The notes: generated by a model not told the origin, from the letters alone. 64,000 nt of DNA from Panacibacter microcysteis (GCF_015831355.1 NZ_JADWYR010000001.1:1736001-1800000); one strand, 5' to 3'. Counted from the first letter of the stretch, positions 38,447 to 47,407 are shown. Program-made: numbers and translations.

Positions 38447-38545
38447 TGTTGCGGGCTATTGTTCTTTGTGGCATCGCCTGTTGTTTCACTCACTTGTGCG
38501 TTCGGTTTATATGGCGGCTGCAGCGTTCCGGTTTGCGAACGTTGC
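38447..38545 (+). repeat. Dispersed palindromic repeat, copy 15
   Basis: The core GTTGTTTCACTCACTTGTGC is at 38480-38499 (type B with two changes), preceded by GTGGCATCGCCT and followed by ATGGCGGCTGCAGCG. It begins a few bases after the barrel stop. Confidence 0.75.
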
Positions 38546-38626
38546 TGTAAATGCTGCTCTAAAAGAAAAGCGTTTTCAGTTGGTTGAGATCAAAGCCTTT
38601 TGCGTAGTTTGATTTAAAAAGCAATC

Positions 38627-41452
38627 ATGAAATTCCTTTTAACCCTATCATCCTTTTTTTGCCTGGCCTACTATGTCAATGCACAGGACGCTCACTTTAT
38701 ACAGAATAAAGGTCAATGGAATGAAAAAGTAAAGTTCAGTGTAAACAATGGTAGCAGTAATATTTTCCTGCTTTCTAAAGGGTACAAAGTTTCTATAAAT
38801 AGTGCAAGCGATCTTAAAACCATAGCTGAGCACCTGGGTAGGCACCAACCTGACAAGGAAAGAAGAAACAATAAAAAACTATTATTACGTTCGCATGCTT
38901 ACGAGGTAAATTTTGTAAATGCAAATCCCTTAGCTGAAGTTATAACGGGAGAAGCTTCCGCAACATACAGTAATTATCTTTCCGGTAATGACCAGAGCAA
39001 ATGGCAATTCAATTGCAAGTCATTTAGTACAGTTACTTTCAAAAATATTTATCCGGGCATAGACGTAAGGTATTTTATGAATGACCATCAATTTAAGTAT
39101 GATCTTATTGTTAATCCCGGCGCGGATGTTACAAAAATATTGCTTGAGTTTAAGGGCACATCCGGTATATCTAAATTTGGAAATGATCTGCTCATAAAAA
39201 CATCACTTGGAAATCTTTCTGAGTTAAAACCCTACACCTACCAGGTAACACCAGGGGGTGAGATAGAAGTTGCAACTGATTTTGTTGTGGAAGGAAGCAG
39301 GGTTTATTTTAATGTAAATGATTACGATAAAAGTAAGCCGCTTATAATAGATCCAGTATTGACATTTTCGACTTTTTCAGGTAGCACAGCAGATAATTGG
39401 GGTTACAGTTCGGCGTATGACGCGCAGGGAAATTTTTACCTGGCGGGCACTGTATTCGGTACGGGATTTCCTGTAAATAATGGCGCAATGCAACATGATT
39501 TTGCAGGCGGGTTTATTGATAATGGGATTAGCGGGTTTGATATCGGAATTATAAAATTTGATCCTACTGGTTCAAACAGAATTTATGCAACATATCTTGG
39601 TGGCAGCGGTAATGAAGAACCGCATAATCTTTGGGTAAATAAGAGCGGCGAGCTTGTTATAGCAGGGTCAACAAATTCTTCTGATTTTCCTGTAACGTTA
39701 AGTCCTTATGGCACAGCAGGAGCACGCGATATTTTTATAGCAAAATTGGATGCAGCAGGTCAAACACTCATTGCTTCAAGAAAGATCGGGGGATCTGGTG
39801 ATGACGCAGTAAATATAAAAACGAAAGAGCAATTGTCTGGTGCAACAGCTACCAATAGAGCTTATGGAGATGATTGTCGAAGTGAGGTCATTACTGATAA
39901 CAGTGATAATATTTATTTCGGTGCAAGTACCCAGTCTGTAAATTTTCCTGTTACCAATAATGCTTTTCAAAAAGCACTTTCGGGTTTCCAGGATGGCATA
40001 GTGGTAAAATTGAGCAGCAATCTGGATTCTGTTTATTTCAGTTCTTTTCTGGGCGGTAGTGGAGATGATGCTGTTTTTTCCATAGCATTAAGCCCTTTAA
40101 ACAACCATCTTTATGTGGCAGGCGCAACTACGAGTAATAATTTATTAACGACAGGCAATAATGCCGGTCCTATATTGTATAAAAGTTTCAGGGGTGGAAC
40201 CACGGATGGTTATATCGCCGAAATTGCGAATGACGGCAGCACGATTATGAATATGAGTTATGTCGGCTCAAGACAAGATGATATGGTGTATTTCCTTGCT
40301 CTTGATAAAGCAGGCTATCCATATGTTACAGGTACTGCAACAGAAGCGTTCCCCGTTATTAATGCAGGATATAAAACCGGCGCTAATGGAAAGCAATTTA
40401 TTACGAAATTCAGCCCGTCTTTAAACCAGGTCATTTATTCAACAAATTTCGGCACAGGCAGATCATATCCTGATATAGTTCCAACCGCATTTGGTTTAGA
40501 CAACTGTCAGAACGTTTACATCTCAGGATGGGGCGGTGGTTTAAACCTTTCGGGCTACTATTCGGCCAATACGACAGGACTTGCCGTAACTTCAAATGCT
40601 ATCCGGTCTAACACAGACGGAAGCGATGCTTATGTTTTTGTGCTGGAGAAAAATGCCGGCAGCCAGCTGTACGGTACCTTTTTTGGAAATTATGTAGCAA
40701 ATGGTTTTGATGATATCGGAGACCACACAGAAGGTGGAAACAGCCGCTTTGATAGTAATGGGAACCTTTACCTTGCCATTTGTGGTAATTGTCTAAAAAC
40801 AGGAACATTTCCAACCACAGCGGGTGCATGGAGTACAACAAACCAGGCGACAACAGGTGCTGAATGTAGCATGACTGCGACAAAGATTAATATGAACCTG
40901 CAAACTTGTGTGCTGCCTGTGAAAATCGGCGTCTTCACCGGGGTGTATAAAAATGAGCAGTCGCTTTTACAATGGAAAACGTTACAGGAAATCAACAGCA
41001 ATTATTTTGAAATTGAGCATAGCGTGGATGCTCAGAACTTCAACAGCATTGGTAAAGTAAATGCTTCAGGTAACAGCAATGTAGTAAAGGATTATTCTTT
41101 TGCTCACAGAAATCCGGGTATCGGTTTACATTACTACCGCTTAAAGTTGCATGATAAAGACGAAACTGCTGTTAACAGTAATATAGTGACTGTAGTTGCA
41201 GGTAATGAAGGTTTGGTTGTAACACTTTTTCCTAATCCTGCTCACTCCTCCATTACCCTTAACTATCCGCCATTAGTAAAAGAGACTTTTGTAAATATTC
41301 TTAGCTCTAAAGGAGAGATTGTAACACGTGTTTTATTGGCGGCGGGTTCTCAGCAAAAAGAAACAGACATTCGATCATTATCTTCCGGTTCTTATTTTAT
41401 ACAATTTCAAAACAACGGTAAAATCGAAAATATTCCCTTTATAAAGCAGTAG
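38627..41452 (+). CDS. SBBP-repeat protein with T9SS type A sorting domain
   Basis: A 941-residue secreted protein. A signal peptide (residues 1-19, ending NAQ) precedes a conserved N-terminal domain starting HFIQNKGQWNEKVKF, which is typical of this class. Then come many beta-propeller repeats (about 245-760) of the SBBP type, with units such as DAQGNFYLAGT and GGSGDDAVFSIAL. A final module with NYFEIEHSVDAQNFNSIGKV leads to a T9SS type A C-terminal domain (LFPNPAHSSITLNY to the end). It is therefore exported through the type IX system to the surface. Codons are visibly more A/T-ending than in neighbouring genes, hinting at later acquisition. Confidence 0.85.
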   Translation: MKFLLTLSSFFCLAYYVNAQDAHFIQNKGQWNEKVKFSVNNGSSNIFLLSKGYKVSINSASDLKTIAEHLGRHQPDKERRNNKKLLLRSHAYEVNFVNANPLAEVITGEASATYSNYLSGNDQSKWQFNCKSFSTVTFKNIYPGIDVRYFMNDHQFKYDLIVNPGADVTKILLEFKGTSGISKFGNDLLIKTSLGNLSELKPYTYQVTPGGEIEVATDFVVEGSRVYFNVNDYDKSKPLIIDPVLTFSTFSGSTADNWGYSSAYDAQGNFYLAGTVFGTGFPVNNGAMQHDFAGGFIDNGISGFDIGIIKFDPTGSNRIYATYLGGSGNEEPHNLWVNKSGELVIAGSTNSSDFPVTLSPYGTAGARDIFIAKLDAAGQTLIASRKIGGSGDDAVNIKTKEQLSGATATNRAYGDDCRSEVITDNSDNIYFGASTQSVNFPVTNNAFQKALSGFQDGIVVKLSSNLDSVYFSSFLGGSGDDAVFSIALSPLNNHLYVAGATTSNNLLTTGNNAGPILYKSFRGGTTDGYIAEIANDGSTIMNMSYVGSRQDDMVYFLALDKAGYPYVTGTATEAFPVINAGYKTGANGKQFITKFSPSLNQVIYSTNFGTGRSYPDIVPTAFGLDNCQNVYISGWGGGLNLSGYYSANTTGLAVTSNAIRSNTDGSDAYVFVLEKNAGSQLYGTFFGNYVANGFDDIGDHTEGGNSRFDSNGNLYLAICGNCLKTGTFPTTAGAWSTTNQATTGAECSMTATKINMNLQTCVLPVKIGVFTGVYKNEQSLLQWKTLQEINSNYFEIEHSVDAQNFNSIGKVNASGNSNVVKDYSFAHRNPGIGLHYYRLKLHDKDETAVNSNIVTVVAGNEGLVVTLFPNPAHSSITLNYPPLVKETFVNILSSKGEIVTRVLLAAGSQQKETDIRSLSSGSYFIQFQNNGKIENIPFIKQ

Positions 41453-41594
41453 TAACTGATAAAACATTAAAAGACCTTGCAAAAAGTAATACGATTTTTG
41501 TTATGCGTGAACGCGTATGAAAATCATCATATTGATGCAGGTTGTTTATTCATGCTTAATCCTCATTTATTATTAATTGCTCATCTCCTTTATT

Positions 41595-42254
41595 ATGAAC
41601 CGCGATAAATTTCTTTCCATTACCGGCCTGTCTTTTTTGGGCGCAATGTTTTTTGGTGGCAGCAGGAAAAATGCGCCGCTACTTACCGAATGCAACGACC
41701 CCATAACACCTGCCGTACCAATAGGGCCTTATTACAAAGATGAAAAGCTTAACCGTGCAGCCATTGCAGAGCATAAAAAGGGCACTGCAATAACTTACCA
41801 TATAAAAGTGGAAGATAAAGCATGCAGGCCTGTACAGGGCGCCATCGTAGATATATGGCAGTGCGATGCGGACGGCCATTATTCTGATTTTGAGCAGGAA
41901 CATACGGCTGGCCAAACATGGCTGCGGGGTTACCAGGTTACCAATGAGAAAGGTGAGTGCATGTTTACTTCCATCTTTCCCGGGTGGTATACCGGCAGGC
42001 TTACACATGTACATGCCAAAGTACACATAGCTGGTAAAGATGTATTAACCACCAATTTCTTTTTTCCAAAAGCCATAGAAGAAGAAGTGTTTGGTACTAC
42101 GCTGTACCCGAAAGGCATAAACCCTACCACACAGGCGCAGGATTTTGAACTGCATGACGATAAAGACACCAGCCGCCGCGATGCCCTCGTGATGCAGGTT
42201 ACAAAGCAGGCCAATGGCAGTCTTGCCGGCAAGTGTACAATAGCGCTTGCATAG
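41595..42254 (+). CDS. Intradiol ring-cleavage dioxygenase family protein
   Basis: A 219-residue protein related to protocatechuate 3,4-dioxygenase, which uses non-heme Fe(III) to split catechols between the hydroxyls. Candidate iron ligands are Tyr in GHYSDF (about residue 95), Tyr in PGWYTGRLTH (about 132) and the two His of THVHAKV (about 138-140). PVQGAIVDIWQCDADG is the conserved core strand. An N-terminal hydrophobic segment (about 6-22) suggests export or a membrane anchor. Exported intradiol-like enzymes in Bacteroidota have unproven substrates. The ATG at 41595 was preferred over one 18 bp upstream. Confidence 0.85.
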   Translation: MNRDKFLSITGLSFLGAMFFGGSRKNAPLLTECNDPITPAVPIGPYYKDEKLNRAAIAEHKKGTAITYHIKVEDKACRPVQGAIVDIWQCDADGHYSDFEQEHTAGQTWLRGYQVTNEKGECMFTSIFPGWYTGRLTHVHAKVHIAGKDVLTTNFFFPKAIEEEVFGTTLYPKGINPTTQAQDFELHDDKDTSRRDALVMQVTKQANGSLAGKCTIALA

Positions 42255-42265
42255 GTAATGGTTAA

Positions 42266-42359
42266 AACATATGCAGCGGGCTACACCCTGCCGACACATT
42301 TGCTGCCGTACAAGTGAGTGACACAACAGGCGATGCCAGTAGCAATGCAGCCCGGGCAC
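42266..42359 (-). repeat. Dispersed palindromic repeat, copy 16
   Basis: Reverse type B core at 42308-42327, with GCGGGCTACA at one end and TGCAGCCCGGGC at the other, and GGCGATGCCA inside. It lies between convergent genes and fills almost the whole gap. Confidence 0.85.
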
Positions 42360-42366
42360 ATATTCA

Positions 42367-43956
42367 TCACTCTAAGATTACGCGTTTCAGGTAGTAGCAG
42401 TTTTCATCTGCTGTTGGTGTAACCGTACTCTTTATTGTTACAGCTTCTTTACCCAACAGCATTTTCTGCACGCCCTTATCTGTGGTGATTTCTAACGGCA
42501 ATTGCATGGGCGCATTGGGAATGGTAACGGTGTATGTGTTCTTTCCTGTATGGCGGATGGTTATATCAAGCTTCTGCGTAGTACGCAGGTAAAAATCAAA
42601 TAACGGTTTCACACTTGTGCCGGCAGCCTGCGAGAACAGTTGCTCTACCTTATCTGTGTTTACAAAATTGCTGTAAGTGTATGCACTGTCTGTGGCCAGT
42701 TTTTTAATTGCGGGGAAGAAAATATCATCACCCAATACGTAGCGCAGCGTATGCATGAAAAATGCGCCCTTCGAATAAATATCCCCTATGTAGGCGGTTT
42801 CTTCATCGAGGTCTTTGCCTTGTACGATGGGCAGTTTGTTTTCTATACCCAACAGGCTGTTTTTAAAGTGATCGGTATAAGCCTGTTCGCCGGCTTTATC
42901 ATAGATGTACAAAGCGTCGCCAAAACTGCAGATGCCTTCATGTATCCAGAAATCGGCCCAGTCTATGGCCGTTACTTTATTACCCCACCACTCATGGCCA
43001 AACTCGTGGTACATGAGCCAGTCAAAATCTGTATTGCCCACTTTTACATACCTGAACTTATTGCCGTAAGCATTCATTGTCTGGTGTTCCATACCAAGAT
43101 GTGGTGTTTCAACAATACCGATCTTCTCTTTGGCCCACGGGTACTCACCAAAATATTTTTCCTGCACCTGTGCCATCTGTGCCAGCATATCAAGGTGGTG
43201 GTCTGCATACTGCGCATGCCCTGCCAGTACATAAAACTGCATGGGCACTTTGGTGCCGTTTACGGTGGTATATGTTTTTGTAACAGCTTTATAATTGCCC
43301 ACGTTAAAGAGTATGCTGTAGTTGTTGATGGTATATGTCGTTTTCCAATGGTAGGTAGCGCTGCCGCCCTTTTGTTTTACACCCTGCAGCAAACCCGGCC
43401 CTGCCACCACCAGGTTTTTTGGTACCGTGATCAGCAGGTCTGCGCCTTCATCCGGCTCATCAGAAGGGTGGTCTTTGCATGGGTAGTAGATCTTGCCGCC
43501 CGTGCCTTCTGCAGTAATGGCCAGCCATGTATGCCCGGTAGAGTCTTGTGTCCAGGTAAAGCCATCATCCCACGGCGGGTTTACGGCAATATGCGGCTTG
43601 CCGGCATACTGTATTTTAACGGCTGCGCGACCCGCAGCCAGTTGCTGTGCAGGGGTTATACGCACCATTGCATTGGTATGGGAAAAGGCTGCCGGTTTAT
43701 TGTTGATCCATACGCGGCTTACCTGCAGCTCGTTCATCAGGTCGAACAGCAGCACAGCAGCGGGCTCCTGCAAGACAATATCAATGTTTGTATAACCGCT
43801 GATGCTATGTGCAGCGGTATCAACGGTAAGTGCAATGGTGTAGTGTTTTACATCCATCACAGCCTGTTCAGGTTTTAGTTTACCGCCCGATGTAAGTTTT
43901 TGCGCACCAGTGGTAATGCCTGCCAGCAACAGGCACAGGAGCAAGAATGGTCTCAT
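42367..43956 (-). CDS. M1 family metallopeptidase
   Basis: A 529-residue exported aminopeptidase-like enzyme. A signal peptide (about residues 1-18, ending TTGAQ) is followed by the N-terminal saddle domain, the exopeptidase motif region GMEHQTMNAYG (about 282-292), and the zinc site HEFGHEWWG with the third ligand Glu in WIHEGICSFG (about 315-340). The family's four-helix C-terminal domain is reduced to a short form. It is predicted to remove N-terminal residues from peptides in the periplasm. The start at 43956 (MRPFLLLCLLLAG) gives a proper signal; upstream in-frame Mets would add 11-15 residues. A TATCTTTA box lies about 15 nt upstream. Confidence 0.88.
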   Translation of the reverse strand: MRPFLLLCLLLAGITTGAQKLTSGGKLKPEQAVMDVKHYTIALTVDTAAHSISGYTNIDIVLQEPAAVLLFDLMNELQVSRVWINNKPAAFSHTNAMVRITPAQQLAAGRAAVKIQYAGKPHIAVNPPWDDGFTWTQDSTGHTWLAITAEGTGGKIYYPCKDHPSDEPDEGADLLITVPKNLVVAGPGLLQGVKQKGGSATYHWKTTYTINNYSILFNVGNYKAVTKTYTTVNGTKVPMQFYVLAGHAQYADHHLDMLAQMAQVQEKYFGEYPWAKEKIGIVETPHLGMEHQTMNAYGNKFRYVKVGNTDFDWLMYHEFGHEWWGNKVTAIDWADFWIHEGICSFGDALYIYDKAGEQAYTDHFKNSLLGIENKLPIVQGKDLDEETAYIGDIYSKGAFFMHTLRYVLGDDIFFPAIKKLATDSAYTYSNFVNTDKVEQLFSQAAGTSVKPLFDFYLRTTQKLDITIRHTGKNTYTVTIPNAPMQLPLEITTDKGVQKMLLGKEAVTIKSTVTPTADENCYYLKRVILE

Positions 43957-44060
43957 AAAAAACAGTTTGCTTAAAGATACTTTTGACATGGCACAGTGCA
44001 TAAAGTTTTTGGTGAATGGTTGCAGGCATGCTAATTGATGCTACACCATAAAACAATACC

Positions 44061-44783
44061 ATGGAATGGCGCATAGGTTGTTCGGGCTTTAGTTACAAAG
44101 AATGGAAAGGTACATTTTACCCGCAGGACATGCCGTCCATCCGCTGGTTTGATTTTTATGCGGAACATTTCAATACGCTTGAGCTGAATGTAACGTTCTA
44201 TCATTTTCCACGGGTAAAAACCCTGCAGCAGTGGTACAAAAAAAGCCCCGCAGGTTTTTTGTTTGCCGTAAAAGCGCCGCGGCTCATTACCCATTATAAA
44301 AAGTTCAACGACTGCAAAAGCCTGCTCGATGATTTTTATACTGTCTGCAGCAAAGGGCTGCAGGAAAAGCTTGGGCCCGTATTGTTCCAGTTGCCCGCAG
44401 CTGTACATTACAGCGAAGCTTTTCTTGAAACACTGGTACAAAGTATGCAGCGCAGTTACATAAACGTTATAGAGTTCAGGCATGAGAGCTGGTGGCGTAC
44501 CGATGTATATACAGCACTCGGGAAAGCCGGTATCATTTTCTGCGGTATCAACCATCCAACGCTGCCCACGCCCATCATCATTAATAACGACATCGCTTAT
44601 TATCGTTTACATGGTGTGCCCGGGTTGTATTTTAGCGAGTATGATAACAGTATGGTAAAGGGTATGGCAGACGGCCTGCTGCACAGCAAACGCACCAGGC
44701 AGGCTTTTGTATTGTTCAACAATACCGCTACCATGGCCGGCATTAATAATGCAAACATGCTCAAAGATTACATCACCCGCTAG
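44061..44783 (+). CDS. DUF72 domain-containing protein
   Basis: A 240-residue TIM-barrel protein of the DUF72 (YecE-like) family. It opens WRIGCSGFSYKEWKGTFYP (residues 3-21) and has LELNVTFYHFP (about 41-51), FLFAVKAPRLITH (about 70-82), LGPVLFQLP (about 107-115) and YYRLHGVPGLYFSEYD (about 178-193), all family hallmarks. Function is unknown. It is slightly shorter than typical members. It is divergent from the M1 peptidase gene and followed at once by a repeat copy. Confidence 0.9.
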   Translation: MEWRIGCSGFSYKEWKGTFYPQDMPSIRWFDFYAEHFNTLELNVTFYHFPRVKTLQQWYKKSPAGFLFAVKAPRLITHYKKFNDCKSLLDDFYTVCSKGLQEKLGPVLFQLPAAVHYSEAFLETLVQSMQRSYINVIEFRHESWWRTDVYTALGKAGIIFCGINHPTLPTPIIINNDIAYYRLHGVPGLYFSEYDNSMVKGMADGLLHSKRTRQAFVLFNNTATMAGINNANMLKDYITR

Positions 44784-44805
44784 TGTGCGGTGTTTTTTTG
44801 GTGTG

Positions 44806-44902
44806 AACCCGGCATGGGTAGTCGTGGCATCGCCTGTTGCGTCGCACACTTGTACAGTAGTTTTTTATGGCGGCTGGAGCGATGCACTGTACCGGGTTTG
44901 TT
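44806..44902 (+). repeat. Dispersed palindromic repeat, copy 17 (best-formed palindrome)
   Basis: Type A core at 44836-44855. The outer arms AACCCGG (44806-44812) and CCGGGTT (44892-44898) pair perfectly. So do the inner arms GCATCGC (44827-44833) and GCGATGC (44879-44885). The core lies in the upper part of the resulting stem-loop. It lies between the DUF72 gene and the vsr remnant. Confidence 0.9.
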
Positions 44903-44928
44903 TAACATTCAACCATTAATTTCGTAGT

Positions 44929-45054
44929 ATGGCAGATGTGCACAGCAGGGAAACGAGAAGTTATAATATGTCTCAGATAAAGGGCATCAATACGAAGCCG
45001 GAAATGCTGGTGCATTTTAAATTTCAACCATACCACAAGATTGTAAATAGTTGA
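44929..45054 (+). pseudogene. vsr: Truncated DNA mismatch endonuclease Vsr (N-terminus only)
   Basis: The first 28 codons read MADVHSRETRSYNMSQIKGI followed by NTKPEMLV, the conserved start of very-short-patch-repair endonucleases (DVHSxETRSxNMSxIKGKxTKPEMLVR). Right after this the frame runs into unrelated sequence and stops at 45052-45054. The break at about 45012 is where the 3' end of the AT-rich DUF2075 gene begins (its stop codon is at 45017-45019). The remaining roughly 110 residues of Vsr, including the catalytic core, are found neither here nor on the far side of the AT-rich module. Vsr nicks T:G mismatches left by deamination of 5-methylcytosine and normally sits beside a cytosine methylase; none is present. 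Confidence 0.8.
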
Positions 45055-47062
45055 AAATATTTGCATAGAATTCGGGTAATCTTGTTACATCTTTGATATC
45101 TCCGCGAGGAACGAATATAATAATTCCTTCTCTTGCTCTAGTTAGCAATACTCTATATGTGTTTACAAGAAATTGTTGTTCTTCAATACTCTTGACTTTT
45201 TTCCAATTAGTTCCAGAGAAACTCTTAAAGTCCCAAGAATTATAATCTCGTCGCAAATCTGCATCCCAACATATGCCGACCCAATCTAGCTCTAAACCTT
45301 GCATTTTGTATTCTGTAGCAACCATCTCTAAATAATAAGATGACCTAACATCATTTTCAGGATTAAGAAACCAAAGAGTTTCATCTATTTCTTCCCTCAC
45401 ATTGATGCCGTAAGGTTTGAGCCTCAATCCACCTGAACTTGCAATTAATCCAATTCGTCTTGATCCGGAAATTTTTTGACGTAACCAATCTTTTGCAGTC
45501 TCAATATTTCTAGTCACAAAAAGAGGGTAATATAATTTAATTGAGTCAGATAATCTCAGAGCTTCTTCTTGATTGTTATCAATCACGGCGTTAACCCATT
45601 TATTCAGATTGTTGGCTTTAAAAGATCTTTGACTAACAGTTAAATGTAAATGATCACTAGTCTTATACTTTACATTAATTGGAATACTTGGAAAAAGTTT
45701 TTTCTCAGCCATTGAAGTACCTCCTTGGAGTAGTTCGGGTGAGATGTGAACCTCCCATTGCCAATATTTATTTTGAATAGCCTGCCCCCATTCACTTATA
45801 CCCCCTTCCCCAGTATTGATTTCTTGTCCACCTCCAACTAATGCGATGATTACAGCCCACTCTTTATGACGACTCATAAATTCGAATAGTAATTCAGCTT
45901 CTGATTTTTCTTCGACTAATAAAGGATTTTTTTCTCTGTTCTGATTTTGTTTTGCTTTATTACTGAAATGCTTTGCATTCCAGCAACGTTGAGCTTCGTC
46001 AAAAACAACAATTTTCTCTATTGGAGGTGTGGTTTTTCTTAAGCCATCTTTTATAAATACGTGGAGGTTTTGAATTTTAGATTGTATTTCTCTTTCAGAA
46101 TCTTTCTTTTTGGGTCGTACTTTCAATTTCTTCGACTCAAACAGGAATTTTTGTTTCTCGAAATGATCCCTGCACAATGCCTCCCTCAAAACGTTTATTA
46201 ACGGACCATTCCCCGAAAAATATGCCATATTGAGATCATCTTCACCAAATTCTTCTTTTTCGTGAACAAGATCTAATCCTACCAAAGTTTTCCCTGCTCC
46301 TGGAACGCCCGTAACAAAGCAAATAACTTTTTTATTCCTGTTTTTTGATTCTTTGATTGTTTTAATCAAGTATTCTTTTGTTTTCGAAAGATTAGTAGCT
46401 CCAAATCTTGAAATATCTTCAACTCCTTGTCCAGCAAATAATGCTTTCGCTGCCTGAACAATTGTTGGTGTTGGTTCGTATTCACTTTGCTCCCATTCGT
46501 AAGGATTAATTTTATTGTTTGAATTATTGTGATAATTTAAATATGTATTATAAATTATGCTTGCAAAGTTTTTTGCGTTTGCTTTCAGACATGAGCAAAC
46601 TCCTGACTCATTTACTGCATGCGTTTGTTGAAATAGATTTTCGGCTAATGGCGCAAAGAGGATTGGAAAAATTGTTCTTCCTCTACTTTTTAAATGGAAA
46701 TCTCTTAAATCAAGTGCATAGTCTTCCGCTTGTCTTATATCTTGCTGGTCAAATTTTTTACGGTCATACTTAAACTCAATGACAAAAATTAGGTCTTCAG
46801 CAATAACAATGACATCAATTCTTTTTGACAACCTAGGAATTTCATATTCAAGCAGAATATGCCAGTCTTCTATTGACTTATCTATCTTAACTATTTCTGA
46901 GAATGACTGTGTCAAAAGAAAAAGACTGTTCTTCCAAGAAGTAGTCGTCATAGTCCATTGACTTGTAAAAGTTGTTGCTTCTATATTAAGTTTGCCAACT
47001 ATTGCGTCTATATCTGCTTTTAAAAATGAATCAATAGTACTGTGGAAATATGCTTGTCTCAT
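45017..47062 (-). CDS. PD-(D/E)xK nuclease-like domain fused to DUF2075 helicase
   Basis: A 681-residue protein. The N-terminal part (about residues 60-140) has a PD-(D/E)xK-like core: Asp83 in KRIDVIVIAED, then Glu96-x-Lys98 in FVIEFKYD. The DUF2075 P-loop helicase region follows: Walker A GVPGAGKT (252-259), Walker B VVFDEAQR (about 353-360), a GGGQEINTGEGG loop (about 415), YKMQGLELDWVGICW (motif V-like) and YRVLLTRAREG (motif VI-like). This is a superfamily 1 type nuclease-helicase, an architecture common among anti-phage and mobile-element genes. Its start overlaps the XRE stop by ATGA, so the two are translationally coupled. Base composition is much more AT-rich than neighbours, and it ends inside the vsr remnant. 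Confidence 0.8.
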   Translation of the reverse strand: MRQAYFHSTIDSFLKADIDAIVGKLNIEATTFTSQWTMTTTSWKNSLFLLTQSFSEIVKIDKSIEDWHILLEYEIPRLSKRIDVIVIAEDLIFVIEFKYDRKKFDQQDIRQAEDYALDLRDFHLKSRGRTIFPILFAPLAENLFQQTHAVNESGVCSCLKANAKNFASIIYNTYLNYHNNSNNKINPYEWEQSEYEPTPTIVQAAKALFAGQGVEDISRFGATNLSKTKEYLIKTIKESKNRNKKVICFVTGVPGAGKTLVGLDLVHEKEEFGEDDLNMAYFSGNGPLINVLREALCRDHFEKQKFLFESKKLKVRPKKKDSEREIQSKIQNLHVFIKDGLRKTTPPIEKIVVFDEAQRCWNAKHFSNKAKQNQNREKNPLLVEEKSEAELLFEFMSRHKEWAVIIALVGGGQEINTGEGGISEWGQAIQNKYWQWEVHISPELLQGGTSMAEKKLFPSIPINVKYKTSDHLHLTVSQRSFKANNLNKWVNAVIDNNQEEALRLSDSIKLYYPLFVTRNIETAKDWLRQKISGSRRIGLIASSGGLRLKPYGINVREEIDETLWFLNPENDVRSSYYLEMVATEYKMQGLELDWVGICWDADLRRDYNSWDFKSFSGTNWKKVKSIEEQQFLVNTYRVLLTRAREGIIIFVPRGDIKDVTRLPEFYANIFNYLQSCGMVEI

Positions 47063-47280
47063 TTTCTGAATTCTTTGGTGTTAAAGAATTCAGTAATTGA
47101 AACATCAAGAGCATTGATAAGTCTTTCCATAATTTCTAATGAAACATTTCTTCGACCATTTTCTATATCTGTAACATAGGTCCTATCGACTTCTGCTTTA
47201 TACGCCAACCCTTCCTGAGAAAGTTCTCGTTGCTTCCTAAGTTCTCTTACCCGTTGACCAACTTTCAATTTAATATCCAT
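47059..47280 (-). CDS. XRE-family regulator resembling restriction-modification controller (C) proteins
   Basis: A 73-residue helix-turn-helix protein: VGQRVRELRKQRELSQEGLAYKAEVDRTYVTDIENGRRNVSLEIMERLINAL. The spacing, the DRTYVTDIENGRRN recognition region and the length (70-80 residues) match C proteins that control restriction genes. It is the first gene of a two-gene operon with the nuclease-helicase (4-bp overlap). A C-box-like inverted repeat pair lies 22-50 bp upstream (47302-47330), which suggests autoregulation. The presumed output gene is not a classical restriction enzyme. Confidence 0.85.
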   Translation of the reverse strand: MDIKLKVGQRVRELRKQRELSQEGLAYKAEVDRTYVTDIENGRRNVSLEIMERLINALDVSITEFFNTKEFRK

Positions 47281-47301
47281 TCTTGAAAGGTCAATTAATG
47301 T

Positions 47302-47330
47302 GGCTTATAAGTCAACGGACTTTAAGGGTC
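47302..47330 (-). promoter_or_regulatory. C-box-like tandem operator
   Basis: On the plus strand CTTATAAGTC-AACG-GACTTTAAG forms a near-perfect inverted repeat. Read on the minus strand it is GACCCTTAAAGTC-CGTT-GACTTATAAGCC, two GAC...GTC-like boxes 4 bp apart. C-protein operators have a comparable layout (GACTnnnAGTC repeats). It is placed where a C protein would bind to control its own gene. Confidence 0.55.
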
Positions 47331-47407
47331 ATGCATATTTATTATATAGTTAGAGGAATTAGTATTAAGAGATAGCAAGCAACGGACAAAGCCTTTCCCG
47401 CTTCTGC

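Noticed and set aside
42640-43878. A 412-codon open frame on the plus strand opposite the M1 peptidase
   Set aside because: The minus-strand frame has HEXXH, the GMEHQT motif and a signal peptide; this one is its complement in another frame.
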